A stretch of DNA of 64,000 nucleotides. Source: Pseudobutyrivibrio ruminis CF1b. Lineage in GTDB: Bacteria > Bacillota > Clostridia > Lachnospirales > Lachnospiraceae. Within the stretch, counting starts at the first letter, position 1, and each line of letters starts with the position of its first letter. Shown here piece by piece: positions 28,929 to 37,803 of this stretch. The stretch lies in NCBI RefSeq assembly GCF_000424005.1, contig NZ_AUJB01000016.1:109924-173923 (forward strand), in the 5' to 3' direction. The notes under the pieces were generated by a model that saw nothing but the letters and a program-made list of their open reading frames with translations, ran no database searches and was not told the origin of the DNA. Both the position numbers and the translations under genes were made by a program.

Positions 28929-29885
28929 ATGATTAAGGCTACATTTAGAAAAATAGTAGTATTTGGAATCGCGGCTGCGCTTACATTTACATGCGCAGGC
29001 AATATTGCTGTTGCCCAAGAAACAAATACAGAAAACACTGAAGGCAGAGTAAAGGCCCCTATTCCAAAACTAAAAGTTCTGGAAAAACTTTTTGATTCTG
29101 ATGAAGAAGAGGTTGAGGAATCTGCAGCTGAAATAGAGACAGAAGAAGCTGACGAAGGATATTTAGATGAGGAGTCAGACGAAAACGTTATCACAGTTAA
29201 AGAAAAGCCTGTCAACTTCAGAATAGGTCATGGCTCAATTGTACTGACAATAAAAAATGATAATAAGACTGTTTCAAAGGCTCGTATAGTGGATGCCGAG
29301 GCAGCTGTACAGGCCATTTTGACACCAGAGCAGATGGAAAGCGTAAGGGCAGGAAGCAAGGCTCAGATTAATTTGAGAACTGTTCCTCTTTACCAAAGTG
29401 GTGTTTCGAGAGATGATTTGGCACTTATAGAAGAAGCTATATCAGACCTTAGAAATACAGTTCCAAATATCAAAAAAGGAAATTTTATTGATGTATCTGT
29501 TCAGGTAAAAATGAATCATGATAATTGGGTAGATGTAAAAGAATTGCAGGCACCAATCAAGTTGACACTGATAATTCCTGAATATTACAGAGGACTGGCA
29601 CAGGATTATTACACTATATGCCTGCATAATAATGAAACCGAAATTCATGAGGATTTAGATAAGAGGTCTGACACTATAACAATCAATGCTGATTCGTTGG
29701 AGGTATATACAATTATTTTTGATGAGCAGGAACAGAAAGCCACAACAGCTGTAGTGAAAGCAAAAGATCATAAGATTTCGTTATTTGCAAACGATAATCT
29801 TGGATGGTTTATTGCAGCAGGAATATTGATGGCGGCCATGATTAGGGAGCGTTTCAAGGCGTTGTACAGTAAGAAAAGAAGATAG
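28929..29885 (+). CDS. Short surface protein C, juxtamembrane domain only
   Basis: A 318-residue protein with a signal peptide (cleavage near AVAQ-E), an acidic stretch, and then the same domain that closes surface proteins A and B (about 80-255), a helix beginning GWFIAAG and a basic C-terminus. Shared landmarks are the KPVxxxxGxGxxxL strand, the AAVQAIL helix, the 'DV.VQVKMNHDNW' strand and the YTIIFDEQ strand. It is the minimal member of the family and lacks stalk and repeats, so it may be a partner or assembly platform for the larger two. The ATG follows GGAGG by 8 bases. Function unknown. Confidence 0.8.
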   Translation: MIKATFRKIVVFGIAAALTFTCAGNIAVAQETNTENTEGRVKAPIPKLKVLEKLFDSDEEEVEESAAEIETEEADEGYLDEESDENVITVKEKPVNFRIGHGSIVLTIKNDNKTVSKARIVDAEAAVQAILTPEQMESVRAGSKAQINLRTVPLYQSGVSRDDLALIEEAISDLRNTVPNIKKGNFIDVSVQVKMNHDNWVDVKELQAPIKLTLIIPEYYRGLAQDYYTICLHNNETEIHEDLDKRSDTITINADSLEVYTIIFDEQEQKATTAVVKAKDHKISLFANDNLGWFIAAGILMAAMIRERFKALYSKKRR

Positions 29886-29890
29886 AAAAA

Positions 29891-29932
29891 GCACCTGTAA
29901 CTAACAGGCTAATGCTTGTTAGTTACAGGTGC
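29891..29932. terminator. Bidirectional terminator between convergent genes
   Basis: A 16-bp perfect stem (GCACCTGTAACTAACA and its complement) with a 10-base loop. It is bounded by AAAAA on the left and a T-rich run on the right, so it can serve both converging genes. Confidence 0.85.
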
Positions 29933-29948
29933 TTAATTTGTGTCTTGT

Positions 29949-30341
29949 TTAAAATGTTACAGTTTTTGGTGCTTCTGTAAAAGATGAGAATGTTGCAGTT
30001 GCATTCTTGAAGTAGAGTACCTCTGTGTTGTCATCTTCTGCAGAATACATATTTTGAAGTGAAGGGTATGCGTCAAGCATGCTCTTTTTTGCTTCTATTC
30101 TGTCGTCGCGTACAAGCTCTCCAGCTACGCGAACCCATTTACCCTGAGCGAATCCACAAAGCTCAACCTTAGGATTCTTCTGAATCTGCTTTGAAACATC
30201 CTTTGATTTTCCTGTCTGGATGTAAAGCTTATCTTCAAAAATATGGATAGTTCCAAAAGGACGAACTCTTGGCTGATCTCCATCAACAGTAGCTAAGTAG
30301 TATGTACCACAAGCCTTGAGAAATTCTAATACTTCCTGCAT
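29949..30341 (-). CDS. Pyridoxamine 5'-phosphate oxidase-family FMN-binding protein
   Basis: A 130-residue split-barrel protein of the PNPOx-like family. CGTYYLATVDGDQPRVRPFG is the typical first strand pair, and LYIQTGKSKDVSKQIQKNPKVEL is the next conserved block that binds flavin phosphate. Members of this length are usually FMN- or F420-dependent reductases or sensors rather than true PdxH, so no substrate is proposed. I took the ATG at 30341, preceded by GGAGGAG, over one 12 codons earlier. Confidence 0.85.
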   Translation of the reverse strand: MQEVLEFLKACGTYYLATVDGDQPRVRPFGTIHIFEDKLYIQTGKSKDVSKQIQKNPKVELCGFAQGKWVRVAGELVRDDRIEAKKSMLDAYPSLQNMYSAEDDNTEVLYFKNATATFSSFTEAPKTVTF

Positions 30342-30446
30342 ATTTTTATCCTCCTCCGTGTGTTCAATTGTATGCAACTAATTATAAAACTCATTAGAGA
30401 ATAATACAACAGCTGAGTAAATACCTAAAAATTTTTAACTAATACC

Positions 30447-30474
30447 TTGACATAGTAAAAAAGATGGGTATTAT
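30447..30474 (+). promoter_or_regulatory. Promoter of the fatty acid synthesis operon
   Basis: TTGACA at 30447-30452 and TATTAT at 30469-30474, 16 bases apart. An imperfect operator-like sequence (30426-30442, ending TTTTTAACTAA) lies immediately upstream, and a perfect palindrome lies at the predicted transcript start, so the promoter is bracketed by sites. Confidence 0.65.
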
Positions 30475-30483
30475 ATTGCTTAG

Positions 30484-30505
30484 TTAGTTAAAATATTTTA
30501 ACTAA
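30484..30505 (+). promoter_or_regulatory. FabT-type operator palindrome
   Basis: A 22-bp perfect palindrome; each half reads TTAGTTAAAAT outward to inward. It covers the first transcribed bases, so bound protein would block initiation or escape. The natural ligand is the MarR-family protein encoded at the end of this operon, by analogy with FabT sites in streptococci, which are AT-rich palindromes at the same place. Confidence 0.6.
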
Positions 30506-30553
30506 AATCTTTTAAACAATGAGAATAATTATCAACAGAGAAGGAGAACAATT

Positions 30554-30793
30554 ATGGTAGAAGTAGCAATGTTTGATGTGGTAAAGGAAGTTATTATCGA
30601 CACACTTAGCTGTGCATCAGAGAAGGTAACAATGGAAGCTAACCTTTTCGAGGATCTTGGTGCTGATTCACTTGACGCTGTAGAGCTTTCACTTGCAGTA
30701 GAGGAAAAGACAGGCATCACTATCGATGAGGATGCTATGGCAGAGATTAAGACAGTAGCTGATATCGTAAATTATCTTGAGGCACATAAGTAA
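30554..30793 (+). CDS. acpP: Acyl carrier protein
   Basis: A 79-residue acidic four-helix protein with the phosphopantetheine attachment site Ser39 in DLGADSLDAVEL. It carries growing acyl chains between the enzymes encoded downstream. First gene of the operon; AAGGAGA precedes the ATG and the next gene starts 2 bases after its stop. Confidence 0.95.
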   Translation: MVEVAMFDVVKEVIIDTLSCASEKVTMEANLFEDLGADSLDAVELSLAVEEKTGITIDEDAMAEIKTVADIVNYLEAHK

Positions 30794-30795
30794 TC

Positions 30796-31254
30796 ATGGA
30801 TACTAAAGAAATTAAGGAGCTGCTCAAAGCTTTCGATGAAAGCGGCAGCTCATATTTTCAAATTAAACAGGATGGCGTGGAAATCAAATTCAAAAAGCCA
30901 TCTGAGGCACAGACTATTATGGTGTCTCAGGATGTGGCACCAAAGAGCAACATTGTAGAGATGCCACTTCCAAAAACAGCTGTCAGCACAGAGGAGCAGG
31001 AGCAGGAAGAGCCAGATGGCGACCTTGTCCTTGCACCACTTGTAGGTGTATTTTATTCAGCTCCATCCCCAGAGGATAAGCCATATGTTCAGGTGGGAGA
31101 TAAGGTTAAATCCGGACAGGTTTTATGTCTTATCGAGGCCATGAAGATGATGAGTGAAATCACTGCACCAAGAGATGGTGTGATTAAGAGTATATACGCT
31201 AAGAATCAGGACGTTGTTGGTTTTGAAGATCAGCTGTTTCTCATAGGAGATTAG
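30796..31254 (+). CDS. accB: Biotin carboxyl carrier protein of acetyl-CoA carboxylase
   Basis: A 152-residue protein with a short N-terminal domain (MDTKEIKELLKAFDESGSSYFQIK), a Glu/Gln-rich linker and a C-terminal biotinyl domain whose lysine is Lys117 in EAMKM. Biotin on that lysine shuttles carboxylate from AccC to AccDA. Tight spacing on both sides shows translational coupling. Confidence 0.96.
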   Translation: MDTKEIKELLKAFDESGSSYFQIKQDGVEIKFKKPSEAQTIMVSQDVAPKSNIVEMPLPKTAVSTEEQEQEEPDGDLVLAPLVGVFYSAPSPEDKPYVQVGDKVKSGQVLCLIEAMKMMSEITAPRDGVIKSIYAKNQDVVGFEDQLFLIGD

Positions 31255-31259
31255 TAGTT

Positions 31260-32633
31260 ATGTTTAATAGAATTTTGGTAGCTAATCGCGGGGAAATTGC
31301 AATCAGAATAATCAGAGCCTGCATGGAGATGAATATCGAAAGTGTGGCAGTTTATTCCACAGCAGATAAGGAATCACTTCATGTAAAGCTTGCCACAAAA
31401 AGCATTTGCATAGGTGGCGGCAGGGCAGCAGACAGTTACCTGAATATGGATGCTATCATCACAGCAGCTCAGGTTACAGGATGCGATGCACTTCATCCCG
31501 GCTTTGGTTTTCTTTCAGAGAATTCTGAGTTTGTTCGTAAATGCGAAGCAGCAGGAATCACATTTATAGGACCTACAGCTGATGCTATGGATGCACTTGG
31601 AAACAAATCCACTGCCAGAAAAATGATGATGAAGGCAGGTGTTCCAGTTGTTCCTGGTAGCGAAGGACCTGTTGAGGACTTCAAGAAACTTGAAAAGATT
31701 GCAAAGAAAATCGGATACCCGGTGTTAATCAAAGCCAGTGCCGGTGGTGGTGGCCGAGGAATGCGCCGTGTTTATCATCCAGAGGATTTGCAGAAGCTTT
31801 ATGAGGAAGCAAAGGCAGAGACAAGAGCGTGCTTTAACGACGATGAAATGTATGTTGAAAAGCTTGTTTTGAATCCTCGTCACATTGAGTTTCAGATTCT
31901 GGCAGATGAGTATGGCAATGTAATCCATCTGGGTGAGCGTGATTGCTCTATTCAGAGAAAGAATCAGAAGCTTATCGAGGAAAGTCCTTGCATGTTCATA
32001 GATGAGGATTTGCGTAAGTCTATGGGTAAGGCTGCAGTGCTTGCGGCAAAGGCTGCAGGCTATACCAATGCTGGAACAGTTGAATTCGTACTTGATGAGA
32101 AAAATCATTACTACTTCATAGAGATGAATACAAGAATTCAGGTGGAGCATGGAGTGACAGAGGCTGTTACTGGAATAGATTTGATTAAATGGCAAATCAG
32201 AATAGCATTTGGCGAGCCTTTGAATTTAAAACAAAAAGATGTGAGACTAAAAGGACATGCCATTGAATGCAGAATTAACGCAGAAGATCCTTCAAAGGGA
32301 TTTATGGCAAACACTGGAAAAATCACATTCTTAAATATACCTGGTGGTCCGGGAGTAAGAGTGGATACACTTCTTTACAACGGCTACGAGACAAGTCCTT
32401 TTTACGATTCCATGATGGCAAAGATTATCGTACATGCCCAGACAAGACTTGAAGCAATCAGACGTATGCGTCGAGCACTTCTAGAGCTTGTTACAGAAGG
32501 CATTATCACAAATGGTGACTTCGATTATTTGCTTTTACATCATCCGGATTTCGTAAAAGGAAATTATAATGTGGGCTTCATCGAGGAACACATTGATGAG
32601 ATTTTGGCATGGGATAAGGCGGTAGACGAATGA
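31260..32633 (+). CDS. accC: Biotin carboxylase subunit of acetyl-CoA carboxylase
   Basis: A 457-residue ATP-grasp enzyme that carboxylates biotin on AccB using bicarbonate and ATP. It shows the N-terminal ANRGEIAIRIIRAC, the glycine-rich ATP loop KASAGGGGRGMRRV (about 158-171), EFQILAD, and the active-site block FIEMNTRIQVEHGVTE. Length matches the family. It overlaps accD by four bases (ATGA). Confidence 0.97.
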   Translation: MFNRILVANRGEIAIRIIRACMEMNIESVAVYSTADKESLHVKLATKSICIGGGRAADSYLNMDAIITAAQVTGCDALHPGFGFLSENSEFVRKCEAAGITFIGPTADAMDALGNKSTARKMMMKAGVPVVPGSEGPVEDFKKLEKIAKKIGYPVLIKASAGGGGRGMRRVYHPEDLQKLYEEAKAETRACFNDDEMYVEKLVLNPRHIEFQILADEYGNVIHLGERDCSIQRKNQKLIEESPCMFIDEDLRKSMGKAAVLAAKAAGYTNAGTVEFVLDEKNHYYFIEMNTRIQVEHGVTEAVTGIDLIKWQIRIAFGEPLNLKQKDVRLKGHAIECRINAEDPSKGFMANTGKITFLNIPGGPGVRVDTLLYNGYETSPFYDSMMAKIIVHAQTRLEAIRRMRRALLELVTEGIITNGDFDYLLLHHPDFVKGNYNVGFIEEHIDEILAWDKAVDE

Positions 32634-33397
32634 ATGTAGTCGATGAAAGAAAAGAAAAATTTAATCGCTATAAAGAACTTCGCGAGAACCCTGAAGAGGT
32701 GTTGGCTCCAGCTATCAAGCCAGTCTCAGAGTACACTATTCAAGATCGCATAGAAGATATTGCAGATGCCGGCACTTTCAAAGAATTTCATTTTGACTTT
32801 CCCGAAACAAACCCCTTAGAGTTCGAAGGATATGTGGAAAAGAAAGAAGAACTTCGAGCCGAAAGTGGACAGCATGATGGAATAATTGCTGGCAAATGCA
32901 AGATTGGTGGATATCCTGTGGTGCTGGCTATCATGAATAAGAAATTTATGATGGCCTCCATGGGAATCGAGCTTGGTGAGACAGTTTGCAGAAGTGCTGA
33001 GTATGCCATGGAACACAAGCTTCCACTTATTATTTTCACTGCCAGCGGTGGCGCCAGAATGCAGGAGGGAATCCTCTCTCTGATGCAGATGGCAAAGACC
33101 AGTGCGGTTATTGAAAAGTTTAAGAGTCAGGGTGGATTGTATATCACAGTTCTCACCCATCCTACCACAGGCGGCGTAAGCGCAAGCTTTGCCACACTGG
33201 GAGATATCACACTTGCAGAGCCAGGAGCACTTATTGGATTTGCAGGCCCTCGAGTAATCGAGCAGACCATAGGACAGACTCTTCCAGAAGGCTTCCAGAG
33301 AGCCGAGTTTCTTGAGGAGCACGGATTTGTGGATGAGGTAGTGAAGAGAGATGATATGAAGGTGACTCTCACAAAAATATTGATGCTACATAGTTAA
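32630..33397 (+). CDS. accD: Acetyl-CoA carboxylase carboxyltransferase beta subunit lacking the zinc ribbon
   Basis: A 255-residue crotonase-fold protein with the AccD core: SGQHDGIIAGKCKIGGYPV, ASMGIELGE, FTASGGARMQEGILSLMQMAKT and GALIGFAGPRVIEQTI. Canonical AccD of about 285-300 residues begins with a four-cysteine zinc ribbon; here the first 70 residues contain no cysteine and no CxxC pair. With AccA it transfers carboxylate from biotin to acetyl-CoA to make malonyl-CoA. The ATGA overlap with accC and the core conservation argue against a misplaced start: the frame upstream lies within accC. Confidence 0.9.
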   Translation: MNVVDERKEKFNRYKELRENPEEVLAPAIKPVSEYTIQDRIEDIADAGTFKEFHFDFPETNPLEFEGYVEKKEELRAESGQHDGIIAGKCKIGGYPVVLAIMNKKFMMASMGIELGETVCRSAEYAMEHKLPLIIFTASGGARMQEGILSLMQMAKTSAVIEKFKSQGGLYITVLTHPTTGGVSASFATLGDITLAEPGALIGFAGPRVIEQTIGQTLPEGFQRAEFLEEHGFVDEVVKRDDMKVTLTKILMLHS

Positions 33398-33428
33398 GGT
33401 CACTACAGGTGACTGATGAGGTGTTTAT

Positions 33429-34229
33429 ATGAAAGCTATCGACAGAGTTCTGGCAGCCCGTGAAAAGGACCGCCCAAAGATTACTGATTACATCGATAAC
33501 GTATTTACGGATTTCTTCCAGCAGAAGGGAGATATGCTCGGAAAAGAGGATGCCAGCATATATGGCGGTATCGCGCTTTTTCAGGGAAGACCAGTTACTG
33601 TAATTGGTCATCGTAAAGGCAATGATGTAAATGAAAATATTACCTGCAATTTTGGCATGCCAGGTCCTGAAGGCTACAGAAAAGCCCTTCGACTTATGAA
33701 GCAGGCGGAGAAATTTGGTCGTCCAATTATCACTTTTGTTGATACACCAGGTGCATATCCTGGACTGGAGGCTGAGGCTTATGGAATTTCCCAGGCTATC
33801 TCAGGAAATCTTGCAGCCATGAGTTCTCTGAAGGTTCCTGTAATCACTATTGTTACAGGTGAGGGTAGCAGTGGTGGCGCACTTGGTCTTGCTGTGGCCA
33901 ACAGAGTCTACATGCTGGAAAATGCTGTGTACTCAGTCCTTTCCCCAGAAGGATTTGCATCTATTTTATGGAGTGACAGCAGCAGACGTGATGAGGCCGC
34001 TGAGGCTATGAAGCTTACTGCTCAGGACTTGTTTGATTTTGGTGTTATCGATGGAATTATTCCTGAGAGAGGTTTGTATATCAGGGTTTCAAATGTGATT
34101 GCCAGCGCCCTAAAGGAATTAGACGAAATGTCAGGGGAAGAACTGGCCCAGGAGAGATTTGAAAAATTTAGAAGCTTTGACGAGGGATTCTTACAGACAG
34201 GAACCTCGGCTAGAATGGAAAATGTGTAA
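33429..34229 (+). CDS. accA: Acetyl-CoA carboxylase carboxyltransferase alpha subunit
   Basis: A 266-residue crotonase-fold subunit, shorter than the roughly 315 residues of E. coli AccA because of a reduced N-terminal helical region. Signatures: GHRKGNDVNENITCNFGMPGPEGYRKALRL, FVDTPGAYPGLEAEAYG, GEGSSGGALGLAVANRVYMLENAVYSVLSPEG. It pairs with AccD. It is followed without a gap by fabH. Confidence 0.95.
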   Translation: MKAIDRVLAAREKDRPKITDYIDNVFTDFFQQKGDMLGKEDASIYGGIALFQGRPVTVIGHRKGNDVNENITCNFGMPGPEGYRKALRLMKQAEKFGRPIITFVDTPGAYPGLEAEAYGISQAISGNLAAMSSLKVPVITIVTGEGSSGGALGLAVANRVYMLENAVYSVLSPEGFASILWSDSSRRDEAAEAMKLTAQDLFDFGVIDGIIPERGLYIRVSNVIASALKELDEMSGEELAQERFEKFRSFDEGFLQTGTSARMENV

Positions 34230-35159
34230 ATGACTGGAATAAAAATTATAGCTACAGGAGCTCAGGCTCCTAAGAAGATAGTTACAAACGACGATTTGGC
34301 AAAGATAGTTGAGACCAGTGATGAGTGGATTAGTCAGCGCACAGGCATGTCTGAAAGACATCATGTGGAAGGTGAAGAAAATCACACATGGCTAGCCGAG
34401 ATGGCTGCAAAACAGGCGATTGAGCGTGCTGGTATTCCAAAAGAAAAGATTGGAGTGGTACTTGTTTGTACCGTTTCAGCAGATTATTTTTCACCATCCT
34501 GCGCATGTATTATTCAGGGCAGACTTGGTCTTTCAAATGACATAATTGCCATGGACATTGGCGCTGGATGCTCCGGATTTATATTTGGGCTTGAAACAAT
34601 CAGAGCACTGATGATGGCGCGAAATGCACAGTACGGACTGATAGTTGGTGCTGAGGTACTTTCCAAGAAAATGGATATGACAGACAGAAGTACCTGCGTG
34701 TTATTTGGTGATGGCGCTGCAGCTGCAGTGGTGGAGCTTGCGGAGAACAGCTATACATCGGTGATTGGCGTAAGCGGGGATGAGGAGATGATTAACATCA
34801 AATCCCCAGATGGATTTATTCACATGGATGGTCAGGGCACATATAAATTTGCCGTTGCCACAGTGCCAAAGGTTATTGAGCAGGTGGTTGAAAAGGCAGG
34901 ACTTACTTATGACGACATTGACCATTTTGTATTACATCAGGCAAATCTTCGAATAATTGAATCCATCGCGAAAAAAGTAAAACAACCGATGGATAAATTC
35001 GTTGTAAATATAGAAAAGTACGGCAATACATCAGCAGCCAGTGTGGGACTTGCACTTGATGAGGCAATAGCTGATGGCCGAATTCGTAAAAACGATAAAG
35101 TTCTCATGTGTGCCTTTGGAGCAGGAAAGACCTGGGGCGCCGTGGTTATGGAGATGTAG
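34230..35159 (+). CDS. fabH: Beta-ketoacyl-ACP synthase III
   Basis: A 309-residue thiolase-fold condensing enzyme with the catalytic triad Cys114 (GAGCSGF), His236 (HQANLRI) and Asn266 (GNTSAA). It starts fatty acid synthesis by joining an acyl-CoA primer with malonyl-ACP. Its start codon directly follows the accA stop codon. Confidence 0.96.
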   Translation: MTGIKIIATGAQAPKKIVTNDDLAKIVETSDEWISQRTGMSERHHVEGEENHTWLAEMAAKQAIERAGIPKEKIGVVLVCTVSADYFSPSCACIIQGRLGLSNDIIAMDIGAGCSGFIFGLETIRALMMARNAQYGLIVGAEVLSKKMDMTDRSTCVLFGDGAAAAVVELAENSYTSVIGVSGDEEMINIKSPDGFIHMDGQGTYKFAVATVPKVIEQVVEKAGLTYDDIDHFVLHQANLRIIESIAKKVKQPMDKFVVNIEKYGNTSAASVGLALDEAIADGRIRKNDKVLMCAFGAGKTWGAVVMEM

Positions 35160-35162
35160 ATT

Positions 35163-36098
35163 ATGAAATTAAATGATTTAACAGGAACTAAATATCCTAT
35201 TATTCAGGGCGGTATGGCTAACATCGCTACAGGTGAATTTGCAGCAGCAGTTTCCAATGCAGGAGCACTTGGTCTGGTGGCATCTGGTGGTATGAATGCT
35301 GAGCAGCTTCGTGAGCAGATAAAGATTTGCAAATCATTAACCAACAAGCCATTTGGTGTAAATCTTATGTTGATGAATCCTGATGTGGACAACATTGCAA
35401 AAATGCTCATCGAGGAAAAGGTCCAGTTCATTACAACTGGTGCTGGAAATCCTGGAAAGTACATGGAAGGTTGGAAGTCTATGGGCGCAAAAGTATTCCC
35501 CGTAGTGGCTTCTGTGGCACTTGCAAAGATGATGGTGAGAGCAGGCGCTGATGCAATCATTGCAGAGGGCGGCGAGTCTGGCGGACACGTAGGTGATATG
35601 ACCACAATGACCCTGCTTCCTCAGGTGGTAGCAGCAGTGGATGTGCCTGTTATCGCAGCAGGTGGAATTGCAAATGGAAAGCAGATGGCTGCAGCCCTTC
35701 TTATGGGAGCATGCGGTGTACAGATTGGAACATGTCTTTTGGTTTCAGAGGAGTGTCCAATTCACGAGAATTACAAGCAGGCTCTTATCAAGGCAAAGGA
35801 TAATTCCACAACTGTAACTGGACGCAGTCAGGGCGCACCAGTACGTGTCATCAAAAATGAGATGGCTCGCGAGTATCTCAAGCTTGAGGCTGAAGGTGCA
35901 GGCCGCGAGGATTTAGAGCGTATGACTCTAGGAAGTCTTCGCAAAGCCGTAGTAGAAGGTGACACAGTTCATGGTTCACTTATGGCAGGTCAGACTTGTG
36001 GGCAGCTCACACGTATACGTCCTGCAGTAGAAATCCTGGATGAGATGTATGTAAATGCTAAGAAAACATTACACAGTGCGGGAAATATAGCAATATAA
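35163..36098 (+). CDS. fabK: Enoyl-ACP reductase II (FMN-dependent)
   Basis: A 311-residue TIM-barrel flavoprotein of the nitronate monooxygenase/FabK family. Key blocks are YPIIQGGMANIATGEFAAAVSNAGALGLVASG, GVNLMLM, EGGESGGHVG and the FMN phosphate loop AAGGIANGKQMAAALLMGACGVQIGT. It performs the last reduction of each elongation cycle. It replaces FabI in this organism's operon, which matters because FabK is insensitive to triclosan. Confidence 0.94.
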   Translation: MKLNDLTGTKYPIIQGGMANIATGEFAAAVSNAGALGLVASGGMNAEQLREQIKICKSLTNKPFGVNLMLMNPDVDNIAKMLIEEKVQFITTGAGNPGKYMEGWKSMGAKVFPVVASVALAKMMVRAGADAIIAEGGESGGHVGDMTTMTLLPQVVAAVDVPVIAAGGIANGKQMAAALLMGACGVQIGTCLLVSEECPIHENYKQALIKAKDNSTTVTGRSQGAPVRVIKNEMAREYLKLEAEGAGREDLERMTLGSLRKAVVEGDTVHGSLMAGQTCGQLTRIRPAVEILDEMYVNAKKTLHSAGNIAI

Positions 36099-36127
36099 AC
36101 GAGCGTAATCAGCGGATTAGGAGAATT

Positions 36128-37081
36128 ATGAAATTAGGAATTGTATATGCTGGCCAGGGTTCTCAGCGTGTAGGTATGGGTCAGGATTTTTATGAAAAAT
36201 ATGAAGAGTTCAGAGAGACCATAGATAATGCAACTGATGCAGTAAGTGGTGTTACAGAGATGAATGTGGCAGACCTTAGTTTTAATGGTCCGATGGAGCA
36301 GCTTTCAGAGACAAGGTACACTCAGCCAGCAATGGTTGCATTTGCCATCGGCGTTACAAAGCTTCTTCACAAGAAGGGCATCAAGGCAGACTACACCTGT
36401 GGCCTCAGCCTTGGAGAATACTCAGCCCTTTATGAGGCAGGAATTTTGGATGAGTCTACAATCCTGGAGCTTATTGCCAAGAGAGGAAAGTTTATGGCAG
36501 AGGCATCTGGAGACAGACCTATAAAGATGTGCGCAGTGCTTGGTGCTGACAGAGATATCGTGAAGGAAGCCTGTGATGAAGCAAACGCATTTTTCTGTAA
36601 TGAGCTTATTGTTCAGGCAGCAAATTTCAACTGCCCAGGACAGATTGTAATCTCAGGAGATGCAGCTGCAGTAGATCAGGCAAGTACATATCTGAAAGAG
36701 GCAGGAGCCAAGAGAATTTTACCTCTGAAGGTAAGTGGTCCTTTCCATACAAAACTTATGAAGCCAGCAGGAGATAAATTGGCTGCAGAGTTTGAAAAGG
36801 TAGATTTCAAGGAAGGAAATTCAAAGGTTATTTTCAATTGCATTGGCAGAGAAAAAACAGGTGACGAGCAGATTCCAAAGCTTTTGGAAAAGCAGGTGCA
36901 GTCATCAGTTTACCTGGAAGATTCCATTAAATATATGGCTGATGCCGGAGTGGATACAATCATTGAGATTGGACCAGGTAAGGCTATCAGCAAATTTATT
37001 AGTAAGACTGTTGATAATGTAAAGGTTTATTCAATAGACACTGTTGAAGATTTTGAAAATGCATTGGAGGAGTTGGCATGA
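36128..37081 (+). CDS. fabD: Malonyl-CoA:ACP transacylase
   Basis: A 317-residue acyltransferase with the YAGQGSQ start motif, nucleophile Ser94 in GLSLGEYSA and the catalytic histidine in VSGPFHTKLM. It loads malonyl groups on ACP for the condensing enzymes. AGGAG precedes the ATG, and the last four bases overlap fabG. Confidence 0.96.
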   Translation: MKLGIVYAGQGSQRVGMGQDFYEKYEEFRETIDNATDAVSGVTEMNVADLSFNGPMEQLSETRYTQPAMVAFAIGVTKLLHKKGIKADYTCGLSLGEYSALYEAGILDESTILELIAKRGKFMAEASGDRPIKMCAVLGADRDIVKEACDEANAFFCNELIVQAANFNCPGQIVISGDAAAVDQASTYLKEAGAKRILPLKVSGPFHTKLMKPAGDKLAAEFEKVDFKEGNSKVIFNCIGREKTGDEQIPKLLEKQVQSSVYLEDSIKYMADAGVDTIIEIGPGKAISKFISKTVDNVKVYSIDTVEDFENALEELA

Positions 37082-37803
37082 GTGTAGCTTTAGTTACAGG
37101 TGGTAGCCGAGGTATCGGCAGAGTGATTTCAGAGAAGCTTGCAAGACAGGGATTTAATATTGCCATTTGTTATTCCGGAAATGAATCTGCTGCACAGGAG
37201 ACTATCTCTGAGTGCAAGAAATTTGGAGTTCAGGCAATGTTTATAAAGGCTGATGTAAGTAACGAAGCTGATGTAAAAAACATGTTTGATGAAGTAAAGG
37301 ATCTTATGGGTCCGGTAGAAGTCCTTGTAAACAATGCGGGAATTACAAAGGACGGACTTCTTCTTCGTATGAGCGAGGAGGATTACGATGCCGTTGTTGA
37401 TACCAATCTCAAGGGCACTTTCCTGTGTACAAAGGCTGCAATTAAAGACATGATGAAGGCCAGAAGAGGAAAGATTGTAAACATCACTTCTATCGTCGGT
37501 GTAAATGGAAATGCTGGCCAGTCAAATTATGCTGCCAGCAAGGCTGGAATTATCGGATTTACGAAGTCAGTTGCAAGAGAATATGGCAGCAAAGGTATTA
37601 CCGTAAATGCGGTAGCCCCTGGATTTATTCAGACAGCCATGACAGATAAGCTTCCTGAAAATGTGAAGGAGGATTATTTAAAGCAGATTCCTGTAGGACG
37701 CTTTGGAAGTCCTGAGGATGTGGCTAATGTGGTTGAATTTTTGGCGTCAGAGAGATCTGACTATGTAACAGGACAGGTTATAGAAGTTACCGGAGGAATG
37801 TAA
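37078..37803 (+). CDS. fabG: 3-oxoacyl-ACP reductase
   Basis: A 241-residue short-chain dehydrogenase with the cofactor motif TGGSRGIG (7-14), NNAG (85-88) and the catalytic Ser138, Tyr151 and Lys155. It reduces beta-ketoacyl-ACP with NADPH. It overlaps fabD by four bases and fabF by one. Confidence 0.96.
   Translation: MSVALVTGGSRGIGRVISEKLARQGFNIAICYSGNESAAQETISECKKFGVQAMFIKADVSNEADVKNMFDEVKDLMGPVEVLVNNAGITKDGLLLRMSEEDYDAVVDTNLKGTFLCTKAAIKDMMKARRGKIVNITSIVGVNGNAGQSNYAASKAGIIGFTKSVAREYGSKGITVNAVAPGFIQTAMTDKLPENVKEDYLKQIPVGRFGSPEDVANVVEFLASERSDYVTGQVIEVTGGM

Noticed and set aside
31725..32195. 156-codon antisense frame over accC
   Set aside because: accC is fully conserved in its own frame; the antisense protein resembles nothing and has no start signal.
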